Source of the DNA: Pseudomicrostroma phylloplanum
Taxonomy: Eukaryota > Basidiomycota > Exobasidiomycetes > Microstromatales
Length of the DNA stretch: 64,000 bases
Assembly (NCBI GenBank): GCA_039545275.1
Contig: BCHS01000004.1
Span: forward strand, 821,078-885,077
Reading direction: 5' to 3'
Shown here: positions 43,801 to 54,214 of the stretch, piece after piece
Layout: every line of letters begins with the position of its first letter
Position numbering within the stretch: the stretch's first letter is position 1
Notes under the pieces: generated by a model
The model's database searches: none
What the model saw: the letters and a program-made list of their open reading frames with translations, nothing else
Told to the model about the DNA's origin: nothing
Position numbers and translations under genes: made by a program

Positions 43801-46800
43801 CGGGTCATCGACTTCGAGGTTGCCTTACAGCACACTGCGTTCCATCACCCGATGCACTGGTTCCTAGCTGAAATGAGCAAGCGATTCAGCAGTCTGACTA
43901 CTCCAGACCTCACCTCGTTGGGCATCTCTTCTATTCCTCAGCTCATCAACAGCCTCGACGAGGATGGACTGCTGATTGTTTACGAGATGTCCATCCGCTG
44001 CATAGTCAAGATCTCGCAAGTCCGTGGTGGGCTGTGGGTCAGGAATGGCACGGCTACCAGAGGTCAGGCAGCTCACTATAGAGACGTGACGGCGAGAGGC
44101 TCGATGTACGATCAAGACGTCTTCCTTCTGCAAGCTGCCTTTGCACTCCTGCCTTCGCCGGATCGCTTCCTGGTCACCCTCCTAGACCGCTTTGATCTAG
44201 TGGAATACTTCTCGACGTCGCCTGGTTCGATAAGGGAAGATGCGCAAGCCAAAGCTGCCGCAGACGACTTCCTCTTGCTGCTCATTACCCTTCTCTCGGA
44301 GCCCGGTAACGCTTGCGCGTGGAGCATGGAACGACTAATTCGCAGAGAACTCATCCACTTCCTCGCTTTGGGTCAAGGTACCTTCTCGTCTACCACTCGC
44401 TTTATCCCGGAGTACATGATCGACCATCCGTCCTTCGAAAAGATCCTGACACAGGTCACTACTTTCAGAGGTCCCGATGGGACTACAGACCAGGGCATCT
44501 ACGAGCTCAAGGACGAGTGCTACCGGGAAGTGGATCCTTTCTTCCACCACTACACTCGCAACCAGAGGGAGAGGGCGGAGGAGCAGCTGAGGCTTCGAGA
44601 GAAGAAGGCAGGAAGACCTGCGGACAGCTTGGTCATCGTCCCGGCTCAGCAACTCTCTTTAGAACCGCATCTCTTTGCCCAGTCGATCTTGAGGGCCTTG
44701 ACTGCGCCGAGCTTCCGCTACATCCTCTTCGCTGGCCTTGGCAACCCTCGTACACCGGATACAGAGGTCAACGAACCCATGCTGGAATCCATCCTGCATC
44801 TGATCGTCATTGGTATCGTCGAAAAGGGAAGGGAGTTTATACGAGACACCCTTGCGATGTCCATCGATGTTGAGACCTCCGTTCTGTCCGATCTCTGCGA
44901 GATGGAGTCTCGCGTCAAGCATCCTGCTCTCAAAGCCAGAATTGCCTGGTGTCTTGACCGATGTGAGGAATCCGAAATAGTCAATGGAAGGCTGGACCAG
45001 CGTCGCACTGCCAAGGGTGGTGATGGCTTGGGTCAAGCAGGCGTGAAGAGAGCGGCGCCCTCTAAGAACTCTGCGGAAGCTAGGAAGCAAGCTGCGAAAG
45101 CTCGTCAAGCTGCTATTATGCAGAAGTTCAAGCTCCAGCAAAACACGCTCCTGGAAAGTCTCGAGAAAGATGAGGCAGACAGCAAGACTAAAGTGGATGC
45201 TGACGATTCGATGGAAGTCGATGCGAAGGGCGACGGTTCTGCTGTCAAGGACATCGATGAGGACAACGATATGGATGCGGGAGCAGAGGAGGCACTTGGT
45301 AGCTGTATCATGTGTCAGGAGCAGCTGACCGAAGACAGCTCCTTCGGTCGCTTGGGTCTCGTCACTGCGAGCCGCATTCTTCGCACGACTCCTCGCAACA
45401 ATCACAAAGCTCTCAAGGACGTCGTCGATGTACCACTCAGCCTCGACAGGGTGTCTCCCCACCTGGCCTCCAACGGAAGATCCACGCATACCGCCAGCAC
45501 AAGCAGTGGCGAAGAAGCTCCGTTCCAACCTTTGAACAATCTGGGCACAAGCGGAGGTGGCTTCTCGAAAGACGACAACAGGACGGGAGTGCTCGCTTCT
45601 TCCTGTGGTCACCTCATGCACGTCACCTGCTTTCAGGCCTACTACCGCAACATCGAGACGAGGCACTCGCAGCAGATTGCAAGGAATCATGCCGAGAATT
45701 TGTCTAGGTTCGAGTTCGTATGCCCTTTGTGCAAGAGCTTGGGGAATGTCATCTTGCCGGTGCCCAAGTCTTCTAGGAAGGTCAAGAAAGAGTCTGTGGG
45801 CGCACCTTCGGGCGCGGACGACTCGATCGGTCATCAAGATCTCGATATGACGCCCATCGGAGACTGGCTCCGCAAGATCAACATCGACATCCTCAAGACG
45901 TCGGGGTCTCAAAGCGTGACGGGTGTACAGGAAGGTAGCAATGGCGGCACGGGATGCTTTGTGTCCTGGTACGCCGACAGTGTTCTCTCTTGGCTGCTCG
46001 ACCGTGACTATGCCGCTAAGCTGCCAGAGGGTGTGGATGGTTCGATGCTGGTCATGCTTGGTAGGCTCGTCGACGTCTTGCGTCCGATGAGTACTGCCTT
46101 GCGGCCTCAGCGAGTCGCTTGGCAAGCCAAGACCATCTTGGCCCCGCCGACCAGCAGGAAGATGTATCTGCCTGATGAGCTGGTCGGCTACACTCTCAGC
46201 ATCCTGGAAGTCTCGCAGAGAGGTCAGGAGGCTCGAGGCAGCAGTGGTGAGGTTGGCAACGTCGCCTCCGCGATCAGCGATGGCTCGCTCGGCCTACTGC
46301 GATCCCTCATCTACTGTCTCAAGAGTATCATCTCGATCGATCAGCTCAACACCAATCTTGCTCCGACTGCAACAAGGAATTACCAAGCGGCTCTTCGACA
46401 GGGTTTACTGAAGCGTCTGCTGCCTCACTGGAGCTCCGATGAAGCTGTTCGATCGCCTCTACTCCTCCGCGAGCCCCTGTCGATCCTTATCGAGGCGGCA
46501 GCCATTGTTCCCGAGTCGCTCGGACAGGTGACTACATTGATGTACTACGCCACTCTAGTACAGACCGTCTTCGGCCTCGCACAGCCTTCTATCTGGCCTC
46601 AGGCTGCCGGCGGAGCAGGCAATCCCAGTGCAAGTCGCTCTCACCTGACTCCTCCAGAAGTGACAGACGAGGAGAAGGCAGCGCTGCAGGAGATCTTCCC
46701 TGATGTGAGGTGGACCGTGGGTCACATCGTCGGCTTTGTCGGGTATGCCAGAGGAAACATCACTCTTGGCGTGGACGGACTAGACGACTTGACCCTGGCC

Positions 46801-47652
46801 AAGATGCTATGCACCTACACGTTGCCGTTCCTGCGTCGAGCCGCTATCCTACGCAGAGCCATCTGCGGCGACAGCAGGACCTTATCTTCGGCTCCTGGCA
46901 GTGAGACTGCAGCAGAGCCAATCGAGTATCTGCGCTTGCTGTCGGATCTGAGAATCACACCTCCGGCCCAGGGTCTGCCGCTGCGTGCTGAGCGACAAGC
47001 GCCCATCAGCAGCATCGTCGAGGGTTGGATCAAGCACGCCTATACGCCCTTGGCGTCACTCTTCCGGCCTCTGCCGATCAATCCATCGCCACTAGGAGGT
47101 GGGGCGAATGACCCCAATTCCCTCGCCGTCGGCCAGTCTTCGGCGCACCCGGCCCACAACCACCCCACTCTCCAGCTAGAGCACCCGCACATCTACGAGC
47201 TCATCACCCTCCCCAAGGACCTCACTGCCCTCCTCCAATACTCGCAACGCACCCCCTGCAAAAAGTGCAAGACCAGTCCCCCCGAGCCCGCCCTCTGTCT
47301 GCTGTGCGGCGAGGTGGTCTGCTACCAATCCTTCTGCTGCATGGACTCCACACTGCAGCGCGGGGAGTGCAACCTCCACCTGAGCAGCTGTGGAGGCAAT
47401 TACGGCATCTTCTTCAAGGTGAAAACCAATCTGGTCTTCCTCCTCTACCACTCCAATGGGACTTTCATCTATAGTCCTTACCTCGACTCGCATGGAGAGG
47501 TGGATGTGGGACTGCAGAAAGGAAGGAGGCAGACCTTGTATATGAAGAGGTACGATGAATTGAGGAGGGTGTGGCTTAGTGGTGGTGTTGGGACGCTTGT
47601 GGCGAGAAAGACGGAAGCGTCGATGGATCCTGGTGGGTGGGATACGACGTGA
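40843..47652 (+). CDS. UBR1: E3 ubiquitin ligase Ubr1 (N-recognin of the N-degron pathway)
   Basis: A single exon of 2,269 codons. The UBR box (about 216-292) is a Cys/His zinc fold binding basic N-termini: GRPCGHYFRKGEPIWRCRDC and VCDCGDDEAWK. A ClpS-like domain for bulky hydrophobic N-termini lies at about 562-640 (YALILWNDERHTFKDV). A helical body follows. The RING-H2 finger is interrupted by a long insert: CIMCQEQL near 1487, SCGHLMHVTCFQAYY near 1587 and FVCPLCKSLGN near 1625. The C-terminal UBR-Leu/autoinhibitory region carries CKKCKTSPPEPALCLLCGE near 2140 and GNYGIFFKVKTN. All hallmark parts are present, so both type 1 and type 2 N-degrons should be recognised with a Rad6-type E2. The lack of introns over 6.8 kb contrasts with its neighbours. 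Confidence 0.94.
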   Translation: MARVLLGAPVPVPPRPSVPRPLELEAEGLSSSPPSNRPSSSENDDESEIVPVQDPIPLLLRDLDCYPGELSALRGPSAPSAPPSTASSLGADAQPFSLPLAEHESTQIFRKLFTQLFRKTGDMHYYWPSASSSSANDVLPPPSIAEALDLLEANDWSLSRAQGAFPFHRARQAKLASSSSSLKGKSPASSRAGSPSPGMDSGSHIAYLGPEYTEERRGRPCGHYFRKGEPIWRCRDCAIDDTCVQCAPCFEGSVHNAEGHDVVFSVCATEGGVCDCGDDEAWKKDVACRYHSKSQGSAPDHQVDDDMAEAEASSHKGHAKLSSPRAIDRDLMNEISASLKSKGVDLAFLDSLQDTVNHWVEFILATVDHAPEEQTLFLQSFSRFNQKNARDLIWNSEDLETWGNRYDSDDEDDEDVNGEEEGLVPFIKYKDVPEGSEAKTASGEKDSAYYNRQYNQMLKRNTTDSFKRRLKEVRRLRRQGKIPADTQLVDPLLASGDEAAVASYQSFPGHYQLDEETSDSEMDTFEQHQHPSSSFDDGELGRRIARVRKENKPVKTLRTWPLKPRKYALILWNDERHTFKDVIDTVKDAIGVTDEEARGVADRVDRHGRDVLIVSDSVEKLVSAARRMGGINLKVTIRPAFDVYCEEIVNKLLWILKDLAEASIYIPRDGSASKPDSTFFPSLITFGLLQEWPIDCRHEESFYTPRMDKDAFDDDNLKKLDGLFLMDFKIWKEGRSWLRQLWLSLCKISTGRRGVASHYAFSYNKIIEISIFRDREPEHSIILLTVQLFSVPSVAFELVSRFDFMRRLHDLLISLMTGGLLPMIKALEIPPSPPRRIRPVEDAQHPRLIPLLRHVLYDMKYLIQSPGVQDLIVQDPRHTAYLLDWLRYFNAYASEVRETQQHIEFDGETWVLIFQVCQLLAKEARLFGQSYQKATVGQAVQALNYTVARIHYETIALAHHFGDAGSNHKCIPPIKFHGVTYCHDSLRVIDFEVALQHTAFHHPMHWFLAEMSKRFSSLTTPDLTSLGISSIPQLINSLDEDGLLIVYEMSIRCIVKISQVRGGLWVRNGTATRGQAAHYRDVTARGSMYDQDVFLLQAAFALLPSPDRFLVTLLDRFDLVEYFSTSPGSIREDAQAKAAADDFLLLLITLLSEPGNACAWSMERLIRRELIHFLALGQGTFSSTTRFIPEYMIDHPSFEKILTQVTTFRGPDGTTDQGIYELKDECYREVDPFFHHYTRNQRERAEEQLRLREKKAGRPADSLVIVPAQQLSLEPHLFAQSILRALTAPSFRYILFAGLGNPRTPDTEVNEPMLESILHLIVIGIVEKGREFIRDTLAMSIDVETSVLSDLCEMESRVKHPALKARIAWCLDRCEESEIVNGRLDQRRTAKGGDGLGQAGVKRAAPSKNSAEARKQAAKARQAAIMQKFKLQQNTLLESLEKDEADSKTKVDADDSMEVDAKGDGSAVKDIDEDNDMDAGAEEALGSCIMCQEQLTEDSSFGRLGLVTASRILRTTPRNNHKALKDVVDVPLSLDRVSPHLASNGRSTHTASTSSGEEAPFQPLNNLGTSGGGFSKDDNRTGVLASSCGHLMHVTCFQAYYRNIETRHSQQIARNHAENLSRFEFVCPLCKSLGNVILPVPKSSRKVKKESVGAPSGADDSIGHQDLDMTPIGDWLRKINIDILKTSGSQSVTGVQEGSNGGTGCFVSWYADSVLSWLLDRDYAAKLPEGVDGSMLVMLGRLVDVLRPMSTALRPQRVAWQAKTILAPPTSRKMYLPDELVGYTLSILEVSQRGQEARGSSGEVGNVASAISDGSLGLLRSLIYCLKSIISIDQLNTNLAPTATRNYQAALRQGLLKRLLPHWSSDEAVRSPLLLREPLSILIEAAAIVPESLGQVTTLMYYATLVQTVFGLAQPSIWPQAAGGAGNPSASRSHLTPPEVTDEEKAALQEIFPDVRWTVGHIVGFVGYARGNITLGVDGLDDLTLAKMLCTYTLPFLRRAAILRRAICGDSRTLSSAPGSETAAEPIEYLRLLSDLRITPPAQGLPLRAERQAPISSIVEGWIKHAYTPLASLFRPLPINPSPLGGGANDPNSLAVGQSSAHPAHNHPTLQLEHPHIYELITLPKDLTALLQYSQRTPCKKCKTSPPEPALCLLCGEVVCYQSFCCMDSTLQRGECNLHLSSCGGNYGIFFKVKTNLVFLLYHSNGTFIYSPYLDSHGEVDVGLQKGRRQTLYMKRYDELRRVWLSGGVGTLVARKTEASMDPGGWDTT

Positions 47653-47891
47653 GTCAGGTCGACAGAGAGTCAGAGAGAGAGAGAGCGGAGCTGGGTGGAA
47701 ATGTCAGCAACGAGAGCTTGGTAGCTAGCGTTCATTACACACGCACATTTGCGGATATGTCCATACATTGCATTTGGTGAAATACAGAAGCAGAACAGAA
47801 GTCTAGTGATTTTGCAGAGTGTGTGTGAACCGAGAGTCGTTAAACGCAACGAAACGCAACAGCCAGCCGGGAACGAGAATCTGCGCGAACT

Positions 47892-49347
47892 CTAGCAGAC
47901 AATGGACCAAGGGTGCTCCTTTCCTCCCCTCTGAATCAGGTCAATCTCGGCGAGCATGGCCTTGGCCACCTCTCCCGCTCCTCCCTCGCCAGTAGGGATC
48001 ATGATATCCCGTCCCTTGTAGCCCACTCGCTCCACTGGGCTCACAACCGCCGCTGTTCCCGCGCCGAACATCTCTAGCAGAGAACCCTTTTCTGCATGCG
48101 ACTGAAGCTCGTGGATGCTCATCTCCCGCTCCACTACGCGCAGCTGCTTGGGCAGACCGGGGATGCTGGTCTGGCCGTTGCTGTGTGCGCGGGTGAGGGA
48201 GAGGATCGAGTCTCTTGTTACTCCGGGCAGGATCATGCCGTTCAGAGGCGGTGTCACGAGCTCGCTGACTGTGAGTGCGTAGGCGCAAAGTGAGGGTACG
48301 GGAGAGGGATTCGTCAATGGACGATTCTCCAGAGTCTCGAGCGAGGACAACCCTCCCTGGTCACTCACCTCCGTCTTCTCCCCTGATGACAATGAAGAGG
48401 TTCATCGTTCCCACCTCGGTAAGCCACTGCTCCTCTCCAAAGAGCCACAGGCATTGCTGGTATCCCCTGGTAGCTGCCTCCTTCTGCGTCTTGATTCCCG
48501 GTGCGTAATTACCACCAAGCTTGTACTGTCCCACACCTCCTGGCCAGGCCCTAACCTTCTCTGGGTCAGCCTCGAGGGAGACGGGCTTAAAGCCAGTGGG
48601 GTAGTAGGGGCCTACGGGGGAGGTGATGACGAAGAGGAGGGCGTCGGAGGTTTGGTTCACACCGAGGGCGGCTTGGGTACCGATGAGGGTGGGGCGGATG
48701 TAGAGGGAGTGGCCGGGAGCGGAGGGGACCCAGGCGGAGTCGAGTGTGACGAGCTTCTTAATGAGCTTGGTGAGCTCGCCTCCGTCGAATGTCTGGAGAG
48801 CACAAAAGGAAGTTTTCATCAGTATATGCTGCAGGACGCTGGCCATTGCAGTTGCTGCGTGCATTCATGCTACTACACTCACTGGCAGTGCGATCCTATC
48901 AGCGCTCAGGTTCATCCTTCTCATATTCATATCAGGCCTGAAAAGCCTGACCTTTCCATCATTGTCCTTGTATGCCTTCATACCTTCAAACAAGCTGGGT
49001 GCATAATGGAAGATTACGCTAGAAGGGTCGAGTGTGAGGGGTGCATAGGGTCCAATGACGGGGTCTGCCCATCCTCCAGTAGAGGTCCACGGGATGGTGA
49101 GCATGTGGTCCGAAAAGGAGTGGCCGAAGATGAGCGACTCTGAAGGGGGCATGTCACGAGGGGTTGTGGTGTTGGTGGTTTGTAGCCTCGAGGCGTCCAG
49201 GCTTCGTACAGGCGAAGGAGCCAGCTCGCCAGTCATGGGGTCGATCTTGGTCGAGTAGAAGCGGGGGGTGGGCACGACCATGGATCGCTTGACAGATGCT
49301 GCTGCCGCTGCTCCCAGGCCCCTCGATGTGCTCATAAGCCGTGTCAT
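47892..49347 (-). CDS. BAT1: Branched-chain amino acid aminotransferase, mitochondrial type
   Basis: PLP enzyme (fold type IV) interconverting Leu, Ile and Val with their 2-oxo acids. Three exons, 49347-48883, 48792-48369 and 48268-47892, 421 residues. The core shows [29 protein letters not shown], and [17 protein letters not shown]. The PLP-binding lysine is K246 in [11 protein letters not shown]. Further on are [10 protein letters not shown] and [17 protein letters not shown], restored across intron 2. The first 35 residues ([22 protein letters not shown]) look like a mitochondrial presequence. A further in-frame ATG upstream (about 49527) would add 60 residues, including MPRLFSAPFWQPRTTF, so dual starts for two compartments are possible. 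Its start lies 415 bases from the MIM2-like gene on the other strand. Confidence 0.93.
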
Positions 49348-49762
49348 GATGGTGTATGTGAGGTAAGGATACGAGGTAAAGGGGTATGAATGGTAGCGAT
49401 GGGAAGAAGGTCGTCGTCTGACAGAGACGGGAAGGACCGAGTCACGAATGTCTGTCGTCGGCTTCAGTCCTTCCGCTGCGAACGTCGTCCGTGGCTGCCA
49501 AAACGGAGCGGAGAAGAGCCGAGGCATGGCGATGGCTGGGGGCCTGGCGTGCGTGCCTGAGTCCGCATCCCACTCGTGACTTGGCTTTGCACTCCGCCCG
49601 TCCGTGCATCGCTGATATTCGGCCGGGCGGCAGGCAATGATCGCAGCTGGTCATTGTCATCCCTGACTCCTATTCCTCATCGTCACCATCTAGCATCACC
49701 ATCGCACCCGTACACAAAGAGCTTGGCAGTGACCCGTCTCCATACACCTCTTCCACGCGGCC
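49348..49762. promoter_or_regulatory. Bidirectional promoter region, BAT1 / MIM2-like gene
   Basis: A 415-base interval between two divergent starts, both for probable mitochondrial proteins. The BAT1 frame is open through its first 180 bases. No specific element can be supported. Confidence 0.45.
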
Positions 49763-50381
49763 ATGACCTCTCCCTCTGCCGATGCAGGGCCCTCGACTGG
49801 CTACATCGACGACACGCCCAACTTTTCCCCTCGCTCTCTCGACCTCATCAGCCAGATTCAGGAGCGAGCATGGCGCAGAACAGTCCTCAGGGAGAAGAAA
49901 GAGAGGAGGCGACGTCGCAAGGCAAGAAAGAGCGCAGCAGGTGGGGGAGACGACGATGATGACGTCTCCACGCTTGCTTCCCTAGACGAGTCTTCTTCTG
50001 CTTCTTCGACAAGTGACTCTTATAACAACTCGCAGAGCTGGCCATCAGACACCTACGAAGAGAGTGATGGTTATGATCAGGAACAGCAGTGGAAGGAGGC
50101 AATGGAGCAGATCGACTTGGCCGTGCGCGTAGTCCTCTGCCCGCTCTTTGGCAAATACATGGGAAGACAGTGGGCGCTGTGGGGTGAGTGGGGCTGAGCT
50201 AGCGGACCTGGTCGAGCTCGAGTCTGACCTGCTCTGCTGCCTTGTTCTCCCTTCGACAGCCTTTTCCAGATATCAGAACCACGGCGGTCTCACTATGCGC
50301 TTCTTCGGACTGAATTGGGTTCCAGAGACAATCGTGCCCAGCTGGCTTGCCATCTTCAGTCTTAGCACGGGAGGCGCCTGA
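49763..50381 (+). CDS. Small acidic/basic protein with one hydrophobic segment, Mim2-like
   Basis: Two exons, 49763-50183 and 50260-50381, 180 residues. The order is: a Ser/Pro-rich start, a basic cluster (EKKERRRRRKARKS, about 45-58), an acidic and Ser-rich stretch, then WKEAMEQIDLAVRVVLCPLFGKYMGRQWALWAFSRYQ-like sequence at about 109-147, crossing the intron. A short hydrophobic segment ending in a G-R-aromatic patch after an acidic lead resembles Mim2, a fungal outer-membrane protein that works with Mim1 to insert alpha-helical proteins. The resemblance is from memory of the family pattern only. The C-terminal 35 residues (VPETIVPSWLAIFSLSTGG) form a second hydrophobic patch. A hypothetical membrane protein is the fallback. 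Confidence 0.6.
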
Positions 50382-51100
50382 GGACAGACGAGAGAGCATG
50401 AACTTAGATGCCAGACTGCACCGAGATTGTAACCGTAGGGAAACAAGTGGCGGACACTATGTACTATACAACAAATGGCTCAGCCTGTGTGAGGAGCTGA
50501 GGGGCTCCCTCTCACGCCTCGAAATGATACCCAATTCATCAGTGCTCCCATTGCGAATCTGCATTCCCCGTCCTTCGACACACTGACCCATATACCTAGC
50601 CACTCTCCAGCCCATCCATCCTGAAATGTCTCCCATGCGCACCCACTAACTTTCGCCAGCACGACGCACGCCACCTCTCCGTCCCAGACTGCGCATCAGC
50701 TCGACACAGCACTAAAGCAGCCCGCTCGTCCCCGCTCCGGAGCGTCAGAAAGGAGAGACCGAGACTGTGCACACGCCATCGACCTTCGTCGTCCCAGGTA
50801 CGCAGGCTGAAGTTAGTCCCGTGCAATCGGGGCGATTGTTCACCGACTCCGCCTGGTGTGTCCAGAGCTGGGCGAGAGGGACGCCTGAGAGGTACCATTG
50901 CTCCATCCTTACTTGTACTCTGTATCACTCTGCATCCGTCGGGAAACTCGGTTCATGCACAACCTGAATTGGCGGGACGCTTTGTCATATCATTGAAAAA
51001 CGTGGCACACACACACCTGGCACACAGTCGTAACGAATGCTATCCATACATGGGGACACCGGAAGCCCTCGACCACAATCGACTTTTCATGACGAGTACT
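50382..51100. other. Convergent intergenic region, MIM2-like / fumarate reductase
   Basis: About 720 bases holding two 3' ends. A short CA run (51008-51018) is visible. Open frames here lack any recognisable domain, and nothing else is supported. Confidence 0.55.
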
Positions 51101-53378
51101 TTACTGCTTCAGCTTACCAATAACGGTGTCGCTGGCGTACTTCTTGATGACGCTCGTCTCGTGGAATTGGAGGAATCCCTCGGTGGCGTCCTTTCCAGCG
51201 AACATCAAGATGGCCTTGGGTCCTCCGGGGTGGTCGGGGAGGAAGTCGTCCACCTTTAGGACCATGTCCTCCACTACAACCCAGGCGTCGCCCTCCTTGT
51301 CGTGCTTGGCGACTTCCTCCATGGAGATTTGGCGCTCCTCTTGCTTCTGCTCGATGTCCTTCTTGTTGTTCTGGCTGTTGGCCTGGTGAGAAGTGGGGCC
51401 AGCGGTGCTGGTCTGTGTGGGGGGAGCAGACTCGGCCGCGCTCGGTTGGCCAGAGACGGCCTGTTGCCCCTGGGCACCTCCTGCCCAGCTAAAGGTGAGC
51501 TGAACATTCTTGCTCTCGGGGTGGACAGACACGGTCGTCTGCAGATGTTGAGCTACCTGACCAGCACGTCCGGTGGCAATCTTGCCGCTGGAAACGTTGC
51601 GCAGCAGGTATGCGGATGAAGTGTCACCGGCAACTCGTCCGAAGACGACGCAACCCAAAAGCGAAGAACCTCCCAGTCGGTTGGCTCCGTGGACTCCACC
51701 AGCAATCTCACCACAGGCAAAGAGACCTGGGATGACTTTCTGGCTTGTGTCGAGCACCTCGGCCTTGTCGTTGATCTCCAGGCCACCCATGGTGTAGTGC
51801 AGCACTGGCTGCATCTGAGCAACGTAGAAGTAGTCGTCCATGACGAAAGGTCCGTTGCTGAAGTACTTCTTTCCGAAGGGGTCCTTCTCGTCACCCGATG
51901 CAATCTTGGTGTACTTCTCGAAGGTCTCCTTGAGCGTGTTCTCGTCACAGCCAATCTCCTTGGCCAGGTCACGACCGTGCTCGAACCTCTTCATGAGGCC
52001 TCGGGAAGTGTAGTGCTTGCAGTGCCACTCAATCTCCTGAGATGCCTTGCCGTTCAGCACGAGGCGTACGGGGAACTTGTCGTGCTTGAACATGGCGTTG
52101 GAGACCCAGTCTCGCTTCTGCAGCTCGTCGACGAATCGCTTGCCCTCGTTGTCCAGCAGCAGACCACCACAGCCTCGCAGAGCCTCGGCAGCCAGGAACT
52201 TGACCTTGGCGTCGGGCTCCTTGGGGTCGACGAGACCAGTGGGGTGGACCTGCACCTTCTCCATGTCAATGAGGTTACCACCGATGGCGGCAGTCATCTT
52301 GTGTCCCTCACCAACCGACCAGTCTCCGTTGGTGGTAGAGAGATGCATCAGGTCCGGCCTGTGCTTCTTGAGAAGGGAGTTGACATCGTGGAAGTCGGCT
52401 GCGTAACCACCGGTGGCGAGGATGACGGGACCGTGCTCGCGGTGCTTCTCGCCCTTGAACTCGTATTCGACACCCTTGACTTCACCGTCCTCGTAGATGA
52501 GGCTGGTCACCCTAGCCTTTCGCACCATCTGCACGCGGTCAGGGTCGGCCTCTGCGATCTCCTCGAGCTTCTCCATCTCTGCGAACGTGATCTGCATACC
52601 GGGGAACTGGGCATTTCCACGGTGGGTTCGGGGCTGCGAGTGGGCACCCAGTCGACTGATCTTGTTGAGCTCCAGACCGAACGAGTCCTGCACCCAGTTG
52701 ACGGCCTCTCCGGAGCGGCCGGTGAGGACCTTGATCAGGTCGTCTCGTGCGAGGTCTCCAGCGGACTTCTTTGTGTCATCGAAGAAGATCTGTGGGACAA
52801 CAGCGAGGGAAAGTGGCGTATCGGTCAGTGGCGTGCCGCAAAGACGTTCACATGTGGGACGTTTTCTAGTATACGTACCTTGGCGCTGTCTGGAATGCCC
52901 TGCTCAGCTTGTACGAGGGTACCGGATCCGTTGATACCACTGGTGGCCTTGGTCGAGTTACCTGAGGTGCGGCACAGCAGGAGAAAAGGAATGGGCTGAA
53001 AGTGTCAGAGGTCGCCGGCTGTGAGAAGCGTACTGAGTTTGCTCTGCTGTGCTCACCTCCGTTGAAAGGCATCTATGACAGTCATACGTGGGCAGAGTGG
53101 GGAAGAGCAACCGTTGTGGTGAGAAGAGAGCTCGGCCGAGACATGTCCCCCTTCGCCACGCCACTCGAAGCTCACCTTCTCGATCAGGAGGACATTGCCA
53201 CCACGCTGGTAGATGGTGTGTGCCGCGCTCAGTCTGCGAGACGAGAACCAGTCAAAGGGTCAGGGTTGTGGTGAGCTCGCTGTCCCTGTCGAAGGCGCCC
53301 GCCACTTCCCTGTTCGCAGCGTGATTGCTCATCAACTCACCCGGACAAGCCGCCGCCTACGACGATGATCTTCGACAT
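51101..53378 (-). CDS. OSM1: Soluble fumarate reductase with C-terminal cytochrome b5 domain
   Basis: Flavoprotein related to yeast Osm1/Frd1, which reduces fumarate to succinate using reduced flavin and helps re-oxidise FADH2 without oxygen. Five exons, 53378-53341, 53233-53176, 53072-53057 (16 nt), 52961-52879 and 52789-51101, 627 residues. The FAD site is MSKIIVVGGGLSGLSAAH at the very N-terminus, followed by NGGNSTKATSGING. Substrate-side motifs are VQVHPTGLVDP, MGGLEINDKAEVLD and GLFACGEIAGGVHGANRLGGSSLL. After a Gln/Ser/Thr-rich linker (about 480-545) comes a cytochrome b5 fold with the heme ligand in DHPGGPKAI and a second His in GFLQFHETS. No presequence or signal peptide is visible, so the form predicted here is cytosolic. 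The symbol denotes the family. Confidence 0.9.
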
Positions 53379-54214
53379 TGCTGCTGGGAGTCGAGTGTGT
53401 GGTGTATGTGGCGCGTTAGAGTGGTAAGGAGAGGTACAGGTACAAGTGCGGGAGTGGGGAGTGTAAGAAGAAGCAAGTGTAAAGGCTGCTTGTGATGGTC
53501 AGAGGGGGAAGCAGGACCAAGATTGAAGAAGAGGATCTCAAAGGGGGCGGCAAACGGCTCGAGGGCGCAGTGCGGGGTAGCCGCGCCCTCTCGGCACAAA
53601 CGTGGACGAGGTCGTGGGCCGGTATAGGCACATGGCGGCAGGAGAGCAACACCCTGGGCTGCCTGTAGGCCAATGCCGGATAGCCGGGAGTGCGCGACGT
53701 GAAGATCAGGGCGGTCCACTGCTCTTCTGCCTGGATGGACTCCTGACTGATTAGAAAGCGAGGCACAGAGACTGCTCTTCTACCCCACAAGCCCCTCCTC
53801 CTCGCCGAGCCCCTCTCGCCTAGGCATTCCCTCCAACCCACAACCTTACAAACTCCGGCCAGGCGGTGTGGGGCCCTTTCTCTGACACTCGCCTAGTGCC
53901 TCGGCTTCCCCACTTCCCCTTAGCCCCGCTGTGGGGTAAGAGCCTGCCGCCACGGATTCAGGCACGACACCAGAGGGAATCTCGTCGGAGTCCGGCGGCC
54001 GAGCAGCGCCTTTCGCACGGTCCGCACACTCCTCTCGCCCTGCTCAGTAGACAGCACTCCAATGCTCACGTTCGCACAGGGCGGCAAGGGGCAGTCCTTG
54101 TGAAAAGCACAAGGACAAGGATTGCATTGATCAGAACCCGCTGATAAGAACCTCGAAGTAGACAAGTAGCGGGATCTCCAGCAGGCGAATTCTGATACCG
54201 CGGACGGAATCTTC
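53379..54214. promoter_or_regulatory. Intergenic, OSM1 promoter and dehalogenase 3' flank
   Basis: About 836 bases between two minus-strand genes. The 150 bases next to 53379 are rich in CA/CT on the coding strand, typical of a fungal 5' leader. No gene or clear element is seen in the rest. Confidence 0.5.
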
